DNA of 64,000 nt from Dokdonia pacifica (GTDB taxonomy: Bacteria > Bacteroidota > Bacteroidia > Flavobacteriales > Flavobacteriaceae): the NCBI RefSeq assembly GCF_900188275.1, contig NZ_FZNY01000001.1:1302001-1366000 (forward strand), in the 5' to 3' direction. This document shows positions 33,601 to 41,860 of this stretch, piece after piece. Made by a program: the position numbers and the translations under genes. Under the pieces are notes generated by a model, which saw nothing but the letters and a program-made list of their open reading frames with translations, ran no database searches and was not told the DNA's origin. How positions within the stretch are numbered: position 1 is the first letter of the stretch; each line of letters begins with the position of its first letter.

Positions 33601-34158
33601 TTATCTGACATTGGTTTTTATCAAAATATCTGCGGTTACTTTTTTTGCTACAAACGTGAGAATCCAGGATCCTTCCATTGGACTTGGAAATCGCTTGTTT
33701 ATAACACCACCTACGGTTTCTGACCAACCTGACTTATCATTACTTCCAATTACTGAGAAATTTCCCCTTTTAGTTCCTTTAGGGTCATAAATTTCAACAT
33801 TAAGAATTCCTGAGTTTAAATTACAATTTACAGAAACTAGAAACTCTAAAGAACCTTTATTAACTTCTATAGGAATTGTTTTTGATCCTGAATTATCAGA
33901 GAGCCTTATAGATCGGGTTAATGTGAAATCGGTTTCTTCAGATCGAGAAAATCCAGTTGCGATAACACGATTTGTAGTTATAGGAAGACTGTCTATGGTA
34001 TGATTTGTTTTAAACTTAAAGGAGTTTTTTAGTGTGACTGCTGGTGCTTCAAAATAGAATGTGTCAACCTTTGTAGGTTTCACTTTTTGACCAAAAGATT
34101 GCTGACCAATACTAAAACAAATGATAAGGATTAATAACTGTACGAACGTTTTTTTCAT
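33601..34158 (-). CDS. Exported protein of unknown function
   Basis: A 185-residue protein. I start at 34158 (MKKTFVQLLILIICF) because it gives a clean signal peptide ending SFGQ; an upstream ATG at 34212 would put 18 extra residues in front. The mature part is beta-rich (TLKNSFKFKTNHTI, DFTLTRSIRLSDNSGS, LEFLVSVNCNLNSGILNVEIYD) and contains a single Cys. I do not recognise a family. It lies 19 bases upstream of the membrane LuxR regulator on the same strand, so the two are likely cotranscribed, and it may be part of what that receptor senses. Confidence 0.6.
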   Translation of the reverse strand: MKKTFVQLLILIICFSIGQQSFGQKVKPTKVDTFYFEAPAVTLKNSFKFKTNHTIDSLPITTNRVIATGFSRSEETDFTLTRSIRLSDNSGSKTIPIEVNKGSLEFLVSVNCNLNSGILNVEIYDPKGTKRGNFSVIGSNDKSGWSETVGGVINKRFPSPMEGSWILTFVAKKVTADILIKTNVR

Positions 34159-34335
34159 GATGAGAATATTTAAAAATTTGTATGATACAAATCTATAAGT
34201 AAGTATCTCCAAATACAGAAAATAAAGGTTTGAAAAAGGTACTAAAAAAGGTTTAAAAAAGCCTGCATATTCTTATCTATAAGGGTTCAACCTATTTTAT
34301 GTTGTTTTAATGAGTGTATATAAGGCTATTGTAGT

Positions 34336-35424
34336 TTATGCTATTAGCATGGGGATTTTTATAGAAGTGTATACGCCTTTAGGTTGTTGATTTTCAAATT
34401 GGAAATTAAAATTATCTTGGTATAAGGTATCAAGACGAGCCAGAATATTTGTTAAACCAGTGCCGTATGTTATTTGAGAATTTTTTAAAGGAGCTCCATT
34501 ATTGGCAATAGTTATAAATAGATAATTTTCTTCCCGATAGATGTGAACATCTATGTTTAAAAAATCATGCGAATAGGAATAACCATGTTTAATGGCATTT
34601 TCTACAATAGGTTGCAATAATAACGGAGGCAGAAGACAGTCTTCAATTTCTGTTGTGTATTGAATATCATATTCTAGCTTTTCCTGATATCTTATTTTTT
34701 CTAATGAAAGATATTTACGAAGTAATGTCAACTCTTGTTTGAGGGTAATAAATTTTGTGTCTTTTAAACTAAGAGTTTGTCGTAGCATATCACTTAAATC
34801 TGCAATAGCATCTTGTGACTTTTCAGGATGGATATCTACCAATGAAGAGATGTCATTAAGCGCATTAAACAAAAAATGAGGTTGTAGTTGAGATTGTAGT
34901 GTGCTCATTTTAGCATCAGATAATTGTGTTTTTAAGATAGACTCTTGAATTTTATAATCTTTCTGTTTTTTAAAAAAATTATATGCATATACAATAGCAA
35001 TTACAGAGAAGTATAAGAAGAAGTTATAATCAGTTCCTAGAATAGCTCTTGTATAAATATAGTTCCAAGAGATGGCATCTTGAGTACCTAAAAACCAATT
35101 AGAAAGTAAGATTTGTGAGTATATAGAATAAAAAGTAAGTCCTACAGCAAAAATTGCATGAATACATAGTCCTATCCAATTTTTTGCTCCTTTGGCATAT
35201 ATATATTGTACGGTATAAATACCAGCCATAATAAATACAAATTTTGAGATATAACGCATCAATAAGTTTGCAAATAAACCACTCCAGCTATAACTTGAAT
35301 ATGCAACGCCTATCCCTTTTGCAATAAAACCCCCTATTCCAGAAATTAAAAAAGCAACTACAAAAAATAGTAAAATATACTTAAGTAGTGTTGTATCTAT
35401 CTTATGTTTAGAATGGATGTTCAT
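34336..35424 (-). CDS. LytS/YehU-type sensor histidine kinase
   Basis: A 362-residue kinase. Four or five membrane helices occupy residues 12-150. A short coiled coil leads into the His_kinase domain with the phosphoacceptor block QLQPHFLFNALNDI (H183). The ATPase domain has PLLLQPIVENAIKHGYSY (N box) and TYGTGLTNILARLDTLY (G box). The start overlaps the stop of the response regulator gene by 4 bases, so the two are cotranslated. The signal is unknown. Confidence 0.9.
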   Translation of the reverse strand: MNIHSKHKIDTTLLKYILLFFVVAFLISGIGGFIAKGIGVAYSSYSWSGLFANLLMRYISKFVFIMAGIYTVQYIYAKGAKNWIGLCIHAIFAVGLTFYSIYSQILLSNWFLGTQDAISWNYIYTRAILGTDYNFFLYFSVIAIVYAYNFFKKQKDYKIQESILKTQLSDAKMSTLQSQLQPHFLFNALNDISSLVDIHPEKSQDAIADLSDMLRQTLSLKDTKFITLKQELTLLRKYLSLEKIRYQEKLEYDIQYTTEIEDCLLPPLLLQPIVENAIKHGYSYSHDFLNIDVHIYREENYLFITIANNGAPLKNSQITYGTGLTNILARLDTLYQDNFNFQFENQQPKGVYTSIKIPMLIA

Positions 35425-36227
35425 TTAATTCCCATATGATTTAAAAAATCAGATTTATATTTTTTGGAGAGAGCATAAGAAGTTTTGTCTTTCATTACAA
35501 TACTATAATCTCCAGCACCTTCACTTATAACTTCCTGGATATGTTTTTTGTGTATAATAACGGATCTATTGACTCTAAAATAGTGCGCAGGATCTAGTTT
35601 TGATAGTAAATCTGTCATAGAGATTCTATGTACATGTCGTTCATTTGTTTCTGTAAATATTTCTACATAATATCCAGAAGAGGTTATATATTTTATATCA
35701 GATACTTTTAAGAAGTAATACTTCTTTTTTGATTTTAAGACAAGTGTTTCTATGTAGGAAGTATTTTCAATAATAGGATATCCTTCAAGATGCGGAATAG
35801 ATGCTACAAGTTTTGAAATCTTGTTTTGAAAAATATGCTGTTGCGATAATTGTAACTGCTTTAGACCTCTATCAAATGCTTCATAAAAACGATCTTTTTT
35901 ATAAGGTTTTAGTAAAAAATCAATGGCTTGTACTTCAAAAGCTTTTACTGCAAATGCATCAAAAGCAGTAACAAAAATGATGATGGGTATTTTATCTTTT
36001 GGTAGTTGCTGAAGTACTTCAAAACCGCTCATGTCAGTCATTTTAATATCTAAAAAAACAAGGTCTATTTTATATGTTTCTATAACGTGAAGTGCTTCTT
36101 TACCACTTGAGGCTTCTATAATTGTGCAATCTATAGTACTTTCTGTTATAAACTTCCTAACACGTTTACGAGCCAAAGATTCATCATCTGCAATTAATAT
36201 ATGTATGTGTTCTGATTCTTGGTACAT
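35421..36227 (-). CDS. LytTR-family response regulator
   Basis: A 268-residue regulator. The receiver domain (about 9-125) has the acidic pair DDES, the phosphoacceptor Asp in LVFLDIKMTDMSGFEVL, and the conserved Lys in FLLKPYKKDRF. A LytTR DNA-binding domain covers about 165-265 (TSSGYYVEIFTETNERHVHRI, YFRVNRSVIIHKKHI). It is first in an operon with the kinase. The divergent neighbour is the FG-GAP/ASPIC secreted protein, a possible target. Confidence 0.92.
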   Translation of the reverse strand: MYQESEHIHILIADDESLARKRVRKFITESTIDCTIIEASSGKEALHVIETYKIDLVFLDIKMTDMSGFEVLQQLPKDKIPIIIFVTAFDAFAVKAFEVQAIDFLLKPYKKDRFYEAFDRGLKQLQLSQQHIFQNKISKLVASIPHLEGYPIIENTSYIETLVLKSKKKYYFLKVSDIKYITSSGYYVEIFTETNERHVHRISMTDLLSKLDPAHYFRVNRSVIIHKKHIQEVISEGAGDYSIVMKDKTSYALSKKYKSDFLNHMGIK

Positions 36228-36467
36228 GAAAGAATATTAAGTAAGCAATTAAAGATACTATGTTTTAAGGAACATATATTTTGATATAAAAGATAGTATT
36301 TTATGATATATACCCTTTAAAAACTGATATAAAGATGTTTTGTTTTCGCGATAAGCGTCTTAATTAAAGGAGATTAACTTCATATCATAAAGTATAGTAT
36401 TCATATCTTTTTTAATCCAGCATTGATACGTTTATGCAATATTTATAGCTCAATTTTAAAACATATT

Positions 36468-38222
36468 ATGATGAGACTATATTACCAATTGTTATTAAGT
36501 ACTTTCATATGTACAAGTATTTCTATACAAGCACAATCTTTTGAAGAAGTTTCTGTGCCAGGACTTACAAATGTTCCTACAGCCTCGAGAAGTGCTAACT
36601 TTATTGATGTAAATGGAGACGGATGGGATGATATATTTATATCAAATGGCCCTTTTTCTGGACAAAATAACATGTTGTTCTTAAATGATCAAGACAATAC
36701 ATTTACAGCTGTTTCAGGAGAAGCGATTGTATTAGATAATGATCGAAGTGATGGCGCTAGTTTTGCAGATGCAGATAATGATGGAGACCTAGATGCCTTT
36801 GTTGTTACATTTGGCGCTAATGGGCAAGGGAAGAAAAATTATTTCTATCGCAATAATGGAGATGGATCATTTACATACGAGCCTACCATTGCAATGGGAA
36901 TACCACTTACCTATTCAGAAATGGCAAACTGGATAGATGTTAATAATGATCAAAACTTAGACTTGTATTTTACCAATAGCGTTGGGAACTTAAGAAATCT
37001 CTATTTTGAAAACCAAGGAGATATGTCTTTTGAAAGTGTTACTAATCTAGCTATTACAGGTGAGGTGCGTGCATCAAGATCTATAGACTGGGTAGATTAT
37101 GATCAGGATGGCGACAATGATTTATTTGTGACCAATGAAGAAAATAGCAGAAATGCTTTATATCGAAATGATGGCCCCAATACATTTACACAAATCTTTA
37201 ATCTTGTTATCGTAGACCAAACAAGAAACTCTGCAGGAAGCTCTTGGGGTGATATTGATAATGATGGCGATTTTGACCTATTTGTAGCAAATTATGGGAG
37301 TAGCGGACAAGCAAATCAGTTGTTTATTAATAATAACGGTTCTTTTGTAGAAGATACCAGCTCAATAATCGCTACACCTTTAACAAACTCGTTCGGATCT
37401 TCTTTTGGTGATATAGATAATGATGGTGATCTGGACCTATTAGTGTGTAATTCATTCTTAGCAGGGCAGAATACAAACTTTGTGTATATCAATGACGGAG
37501 CAGGGAATTTTAGCTTAGATACAACGAGTAGTTTGGCAAATCATCAAGGCTGGACTTTTGGCACTGCTTTTGGAGATTTTGATAATGATGGTTGGTTGGA
37601 CGTCATACTTGCCAATACCATAAATGAAAGTGAAACCAATTCTCTTTTTAGAAATACTGGCTCAGGAAATAACTGGATTAAAATCAATTTAGAAGGAACA
37701 GATTCAAATACAAGCGCCGTAGGAGCAGAAGTATTTTTAACAAGCACTATAAACGGGCAAGAAGTAACACAAACTCGTCATATCGCTGCGGCAAGCGGGT
37801 ATTGTAGTCAGAACTCGTATAGTGTTCATTTTGGATTAGGAAACAGTACGATCATAGATGAGATACGCATTGAGTGGCCTTCAGGTCTTTCAGAGTCTTA
37901 TGTAGATGTGTCTGTAAATGAAATCTATAGTTATTTAGAAGGCGCTACTTTTAGTGTAAATGAAACAAATAGCATACAACCCCTTATTTACCCTAATCCG
38001 GTAAAAGATCTGTTACATATTGTAGGTTTAGAATCTCTAGAAACATCACAAAACCTAAGCATACAAATATATACGACAGAAGGAAAATTAGTTCAGGAAG
38101 AAATGCACTCTAAAGGGATTCAAACACCCATACGTGTTTCAAAATTGGCATCGGGCACTTATATCTATACCATCGTAAGCGATGATAAACAAATGTATTC
38201 TGGCAGATTTATAAAGCAATAA
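36468..38222 (+). CDS. Secreted FG-GAP/VCBS and ASPIC/UnbV protein with T9SS signal
   Basis: A protein of about 584 residues from the ATG at 36468; the preceding frame from 36423 adds 15 unlikely residues. The signal peptide ends SISIQAQ. Six or more FG-GAP/VCBS repeats follow, with Ca2+-binding-like DxDxDGxxD loops (DADNDGDLDAF, DYDQDGDNDLF, DIDNDGDFDLF). An ASPIC/UnbV domain spans about 405-490 (AASGYCSQNSYSVHFGLG). The last 80 residues are a type A T9SS sorting domain (YPNPVKDLLHIVG, LASGTYIYTIV). It should be exported by the type IX system. Binding partner unknown. Confidence 0.88.
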   Translation: MMRLYYQLLLSTFICTSISIQAQSFEEVSVPGLTNVPTASRSANFIDVNGDGWDDIFISNGPFSGQNNMLFLNDQDNTFTAVSGEAIVLDNDRSDGASFADADNDGDLDAFVVTFGANGQGKKNYFYRNNGDGSFTYEPTIAMGIPLTYSEMANWIDVNNDQNLDLYFTNSVGNLRNLYFENQGDMSFESVTNLAITGEVRASRSIDWVDYDQDGDNDLFVTNEENSRNALYRNDGPNTFTQIFNLVIVDQTRNSAGSSWGDIDNDGDFDLFVANYGSSGQANQLFINNNGSFVEDTSSIIATPLTNSFGSSFGDIDNDGDLDLLVCNSFLAGQNTNFVYINDGAGNFSLDTTSSLANHQGWTFGTAFGDFDNDGWLDVILANTINESETNSLFRNTGSGNNWIKINLEGTDSNTSAVGAEVFLTSTINGQEVTQTRHIAAASGYCSQNSYSVHFGLGNSTIIDEIRIEWPSGLSESYVDVSVNEIYSYLEGATFSVNETNSIQPLIYPNPVKDLLHIVGLESLETSQNLSIQIYTTEGKLVQEEMHSKGIQTPIRVSKLASGTYIYTIVSDDKQMYSGRFIKQ

Positions 38223-38293
38223 AACAATAGCTATACTACAAACGATTATCTGGAAAAACCAATGCGTATCTTTGATGTAAATTACATTCAACG

Positions 38294-39232
38294 ATGCGCA
38301 TTCTTCATCTCGACCAAAATCATCCACTATTACTAGAGCAATTAGCACTTGCGGGACATCATAATGACGAAAATTATACCATTTCAAAAGAAGCAACAGA
38401 AAAGATCATTTCGAAATATGACGGTATTGTCATACGAAGCAGATTTAAAATTGACAAACAATTTATAGATGCTGCATCACAATTAAAATTTATTGCACGC
38501 GTAGGAGCTGGTTTAGAAAGTATCGATATTCCATATGCAGAAGGTAAAGGTATTTACCTGATAAGTGCTCCAGAAGGAAACCGCAATGCAGTAGGAGAAC
38601 ACGCATTAGGAATGATCCTTTCACTCTTTAATAAATTAAATCGTGCAGATGCTGAGGTGAAAGCAGGACATTGGAATCGAGAATCCAATCGCGGCTTAGA
38701 ACTAGAAGGAAAAACGATTGGAATTATTGGATATGGAAATATGGGAAAAGCTTTTGCAAAAAAACTAAAAGGCTTTGACTGCGAAGTGCTATGTTATGAT
38801 ATCTTAGATCAAGTAGGAGATGACAACGCACGTCAAGTATCCCTTCAAGAACTTCAAGAGAAGACAGATGTATTGAGTTTACACACCCCTTGGACGCCTC
38901 AAACAGACAAGATGGTTGATGATAATTTTATAAACGCTTTCGCGAAAGCGTTCTATCTCATAAACACGGCGAGAGGGAAAAGTGTGGTCACATCTGCACT
39001 GGTCACTGCTTTAAAAAGTGGAAAAATAAAAGGAGCAGGACTCGATGTATTAGAATATGAAAAACTATCTTTTGAAAACCTCTTTACTTCAAAAGAAGAA
39101 ATGCCAGATCCATTAAAATACCTTATTACAGCACAAAATGTATTACTAACTCCTCACATTGCTGGATGGACTATAGAAAGCAAGCGTAAATTGGCACAAA
39201 CCATTGTAGACAAAATTCTCGCTAGCTTTTAG
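38294..39232 (+). CDS. D-isomer 2-hydroxyacid dehydrogenase
   Basis: A 312-residue NAD-dependent dehydrogenase of the SerA-like family. The Rossmann motif is IIGYGNMGKAFAKKL; NAVGEHALGMIL, the catalytic Arg in NTARGKSVV and the His in TPHIAGWT are all present. There is no ACT regulatory domain, so it could be 3-phosphoglycerate dehydrogenase or another 2-hydroxyacid enzyme. The palindrome at 38936 encodes AFAKA (NAFAKAFYLINTARG) directly before the catalytic Arg segment, a position where homologues usually have a short helix. Confidence 0.85.
   Translation: MRILHLDQNHPLLLEQLALAGHHNDENYTISKEATEKIISKYDGIVIRSRFKIDKQFIDAASQLKFIARVGAGLESIDIPYAEGKGIYLISAPEGNRNAVGEHALGMILSLFNKLNRADAEVKAGHWNRESNRGLELEGKTIGIIGYGNMGKAFAKKLKGFDCEVLCYDILDQVGDDNARQVSLQELQEKTDVLSLHTPWTPQTDKMVDDNFINAFAKAFYLINTARGKSVVTSALVTALKSGKIKGAGLDVLEYEKLSFENLFTSKEEMPDPLKYLITAQNVLLTPHIAGWTIESKRKLAQTIVDKILASF
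38936..38949. repeat. Palindrome GCTTTCGCGAAAGC, copy 9 (in 2-hydroxyacid dehydrogenase)
   Basis: Exact copy; symmetry extends to AACGC...GCGTT. Read as AFAKA. Confidence 0.95.
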
Positions 39233-39246
39233 TATTTTTAAGACAG

Positions 39247-39660
39247 ATGAAGAAGACGGTTTTAATATTTGGGATGCTAGCTTTAGCCATTTTGGCATTA
39301 CTACAGTTGAGTCAATATAGTTTGCTGTCTGGAGATTTGAAAATAGAATTTGTCATAAGCGGTATTGCTATCGTGTTCTTTGTTATAGGGGTGTTTATTC
39401 AGAAGAAATTTAGAAAAGAAGAAGCTCCCTTTGTAGAAGTTGATCAAAAACAAATTGAAACCATAGGATTAAGCAAAAGAGAATATGAGGTGTTAGTTGA
39501 AATGGCTTCTGGTTATAGCAATAAAGAAATTGCCGATCGCCTTTTTGTGTCAGAAAGTACCATCAAAACACATGTCTCGAGTGTTCTTTTAAAATTAAAT
39601 GCAAAAAGACGTACACAAGCTATCCAAAAAGCAAAAGAGCTACAGATCTTACCATTTTAA
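39247..39660 (+). CDS. Small membrane-anchored LuxR-type regulator
   Basis: A 137-residue protein. Two N-terminal membrane helices (about 5-22 and 34-52) and a short linker lead to a GerE/LuxR HTH (LSKREYEVLVEMASGYSNKEI, STIKTHVSSVLLKL). There is no receiver or ligand domain, so any signal must come through the membrane part or a partner. This is the second membrane-bound LuxR-type regulator in the window, the other being at 32571-33581. Confidence 0.82.
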   Translation: MKKTVLIFGMLALAILALLQLSQYSLLSGDLKIEFVISGIAIVFFVIGVFIQKKFRKEEAPFVEVDQKQIETIGLSKREYEVLVEMASGYSNKEIADRLFVSESTIKTHVSSVLLKLNAKRRTQAIQKAKELQILPF

Positions 39661-39757
39661 AGCGATTCCTACCAAAGTAGGAGGTATTTAGTACTTTAGT
39701 ATGAGACTGTTTTTTTAGAGTTCAGGTACTTTTGATCCAACAATTCTAAACTAATAA

Positions 39758-39878
39758 ATTATGAAATGAGCATAAGCAAAATTAATTTTTTGCTTGTCTT
39801 CCGAAATAATTAAATTTTTTATGCGAAAGCGTAGCGGTTGATCTAAGCATTAAATTTTTGTTTAGTTTATTTCATAAT
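39758..39878. repeat. AT-rich element with inverted ends
   Basis: ATTATGAAAT at 39758-39767 is exactly inverted at 39869-39878, and the similarity continues inward with gaps for about 30 bases. Inside lie a hairpin (AAGCAAAA/TTTTGCTT, 39774-39795) and half of the window-wide palindrome (GCGAAAGCG, 39823-39831). It could be a small non-coding RNA, a leader for the DUF4199 gene or a decayed MITE-like element. Confidence 0.4.
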
Positions 39879-39897
39879 AAATAAAAATTTTAAGGAG

Positions 39898-40392
39898 ATG
39901 AAAAAAGTAGTTTTTAAATATGTAGCATATGCTATGATTACTGGGATGATAGCGTTTGGCTTTTCGTTGTTCTTAGGCGCTTCAGAAGTATTAGGATACA
40001 CGGCAATTTTTGTAGCCCTATCTTTTGTGTTTTTTGGAATCAAATATTTTAGAGATACCGAAAATGATGGAAAGATAAGTTTTACAAAGGCTTTTATAGT
40101 GGGAATATGTATCGCATTATTTACAGCACTAGGTATTGCTATTGTAGATGCATTATATGTTACTGTTATTGATCCTGATTTTTATCAAAACTATGGAGAA
40201 GCTGCTGTGATAGCAGCTAAAGAAACTGGAGATGTAGTAAAAATTACGGATGCAGAAACGCAGTTAAAAGAATTTAGCGCAATGTCAATAACACAACTAG
40301 GCCTTTTTTCAGGAGGTTTTATGTTTGCTCTCGTTGGAGTAATAGGACTCATTATCACGATTATTTCAGGATTGATATTACAGAAAAAGTAA
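39898..40392 (+). CDS. DUF4199 membrane protein
   Basis: A 164-residue protein with four hydrophobic helices (about 8-28, 33-50, 67-88, 136-160), matching the DUF4199 family found across Bacteroidota. The conserved cytoplasmic block YFRDTENDGKISFTKAFIVG is present after helix 2. No function is assigned to the family. A loop of about 45 charged residues lies between helices 3 and 4. Confidence 0.82.
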   Translation: MKKVVFKYVAYAMITGMIAFGFSLFLGASEVLGYTAIFVALSFVFFGIKYFRDTENDGKISFTKAFIVGICIALFTALGIAIVDALYVTVIDPDFYQNYGEAAVIAAKETGDVVKITDAETQLKEFSAMSITQLGLFSGGFMFALVGVIGLIITIISGLILQKK

Positions 40393-40437
40393 ATAGTTTA
40401 ATCATTAAAAACACCACGCTAGAGACGTGGCAAGCAT

Positions 40438-40821
40438 ATGAAAAGAGTTACAGGAATAGGAGGGATGTTTTTTAAAAGCGAAAACCCCGATGCACAAAAA
40501 GAATGGTATAAAAAACATTTAGGATTACCTACAGATCAATACGGTTGGACATTCTGGTGGAGAGATGAAAACGGAAATAAATGCTCTACACAATGGAGTC
40601 CTATGGGAGCAGATACTACCTATTTTTCCCCAAGCGAAAAGCCATTTATGTTTAACTTTAGGGTAGACAACCTTATAGAATTATTAAAAGTTCTTAAAGA
40701 AGAAGGAGTAACTGTAGTAGGTGATGTAGAGGAATATGACTACGGGAAATTTGGATGGATTCTTGATCCTGAAGGAAATAAAATAGAATTATGGGAGCCT
40801 GTAGATAGCGCCTTTTTGTAA
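40438..40821 (+). CDS. VOC-family (glyoxalase-like) protein
   Basis: A 127-residue single-module vicinal oxygen chelate protein. The opening MKRVTGIGGMFFKSENPDAQKEWYKKHLGL, the middle TTYFSPSEKPFMFNFRVDN and the end FGWILDPEGNKIELWEP are typical of the fold, with the terminal Glu a usual metal ligand. Members include glyoxalases, fosfomycin-resistance proteins and dioxygenases. The motif does not separate them. Confidence 0.85.
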   Translation: MKRVTGIGGMFFKSENPDAQKEWYKKHLGLPTDQYGWTFWWRDENGNKCSTQWSPMGADTTYFSPSEKPFMFNFRVDNLIELLKVLKEEGVTVVGDVEEYDYGKFGWILDPEGNKIELWEPVDSAFL

Positions 40822-40929
40822 GATTATACTGCTTTTTATAACATGTTTATATTTAAATAATGGAGTTTTTTAAGATTTCTGCCCTTTTTTTAATAGTTTT
40901 AAGATTCTAATTAACTAATCAATACAACA

Positions 40930-41364
40930 ATGAGCGAAGAAACGAACGAAGGTCTAGGGGATGATCTTAAAGACAAAGCAAAAAAAGCAGCTAGTGAAGC
41001 TAGTGAGAAAGCAAGTGAATTTGCAGATGATGTAAAAGAATCTGCAAAAGAATTTTCTGATAGTGCAAAAGAAGAATGGAATAAAGTAACTAACAGCAAC
41101 GATAATAAGAAAATACTTGCAGGAATATTGGCAATTATCTTAGGATCTTTAGGAATTCATAAATTTATTCTAGGATATCAGAAAGAAGGAATTATACTTC
41201 TTGTGGCTACAGTAATAGGATATGCCACTAGTTGTATAGGAATAGGCTTTTTTATTTTAATGGCAACAGGAGCTGTTGGTTTAATAGAAGGGATTATATA
41301 CCTCACAAAATCTGATGAAGAGTTTTACAACACGTACCAAGCGGGAGAAAAACCTTGGTTCTAA
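40930..41364 (+). CDS. TM2-domain protein with amphipathic N-terminal region
   Basis: A 144-residue protein. Residues 1-60 are a Lys/Glu/Ala-rich helix with LEA- or YtxH-like 11-residue periodicity (KDKAKKAASEASEKASEFADDV). Residues 62-130 form a TM2 domain: two membrane helices with LGIHKFILGYQKEG between them. TM2 proteins are widespread with unclear function. The acidic helix may lie on the membrane or shield proteins under stress, which is inference. Confidence 0.8.
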   Translation: MSEETNEGLGDDLKDKAKKAASEASEKASEFADDVKESAKEFSDSAKEEWNKVTNSNDNKKILAGILAIILGSLGIHKFILGYQKEGIILLVATVIGYATSCIGIGFFILMATGAVGLIEGIIYLTKSDEEFYNTYQAGEKPWF

Positions 41365-41376
41365 AATAGTATAGAG

Positions 41377-41407
41377 AAAAGCCTGAAAATCATTTTCAGG
41401 CTTTTTT
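41377..41407 (+). terminator. Terminator of TM2-protein gene
   Basis: A 14-bp perfect stem (AAAAGCCTGAAAAT / ATTTTCAGGCTTTT) with a 1-nt centre is followed by a T-run. Confidence 0.88.
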
Positions 41408-41415
41408 GTTAAATT

Positions 41416-41439
41416 TAATATCGTAATATTGCTATATTA
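41416..41439. promoter_or_regulatory. Candidate ArsR operator
   Basis: TAATAT-CGT-AATATT-GCT-ATATTA is a 24-bp dyad (outer and centre arms perfect) overlapping the -33 region of the arsR promoter. Position and symmetry suit autorepression by ArsR. Confidence 0.5.
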
Positions 41440-41459
41440 CTTTTTTATTTCTAATTTTG
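41429..41459 (+). promoter_or_regulatory. Promoter of ars operon
   Basis: TTG at 41429-41431 and TAATTTTG at 41452-41459 are 20 bases apart, matching the Bacteroidota -33/-7 layout. Transcription should begin near 41466. Confidence 0.55.
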
Positions 41460-41460
41460 T

Positions 41461-41511
41461 ACTAACATAATGGATGAATCCTCACAATAAGAGTCTATAC
41501 ATTATGTTAGT
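41461..41511 (+). promoter_or_regulatory. Long inverted repeat in arsR leader
   Basis: ACTAACATAATG (41461-41472) and CATTATGTTAGT (41500-41511) are a perfect 12-bp inverted repeat with a 27-base loop. It falls at the start of the predicted arsR mRNA and could be an RNA structure or a second protein-binding site. Confidence 0.55.
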
Positions 41512-41532
41512 TTAACACTAAATACATCTATT

Positions 41533-41856
41533 ATGGGAGTTACAAAAAGACACATACACTCTATGAGAGCAAACCAAATGGCAGATCTTGCAAAGGTGCT
41601 TTCTAATCCTGCCAGAGTAGCTATTTTAGAATATATAGGAGATTGTGATGGTTGCCTATGTCAAGATATCGCAGAAAAAATAAGACTATCACAACCTACA
41701 ACCTCACAGCACTTACAAGTGATCCGAAAAGCAGGCTTACTAAAAAGCCAGTTTAAAGGAAAAGCTCAGTACTACAGTATTGATGTGAGGAAGTGGGAAC
41801 AATTACAACAACACTTCCAAGATTTCTTTGAAGCTACCAAAGCAAAATGTTGCTAA
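41533..41856 (+). CDS. arsR: ArsR-family metalloregulator
   Basis: A 107-residue winged-helix repressor. The helix-turn-helix is near residues 42-68 (CQDIAEKIRLSQPTTSQHLQVI). Cys residues at 38, 41 and 43 (DCDGCLCQDI) lie on the DNA-recognition side, as in the ELCVCDL site of classical arsenite-responsive ArsR; the C-terminus adds a CC pair. It should leave DNA when As(III) or Sb(III) binds. It leads an operon of arsenic-type genes and has a fitting dyad over its promoter. Confidence 0.88.
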   Translation: MGVTKRHIHSMRANQMADLAKVLSNPARVAILEYIGDCDGCLCQDIAEKIRLSQPTTSQHLQVIRKAGLLKSQFKGKAQYYSIDVRKWEQLQQHFQDFFEATKAKCC

Positions 41857-41860
41857 TTGT

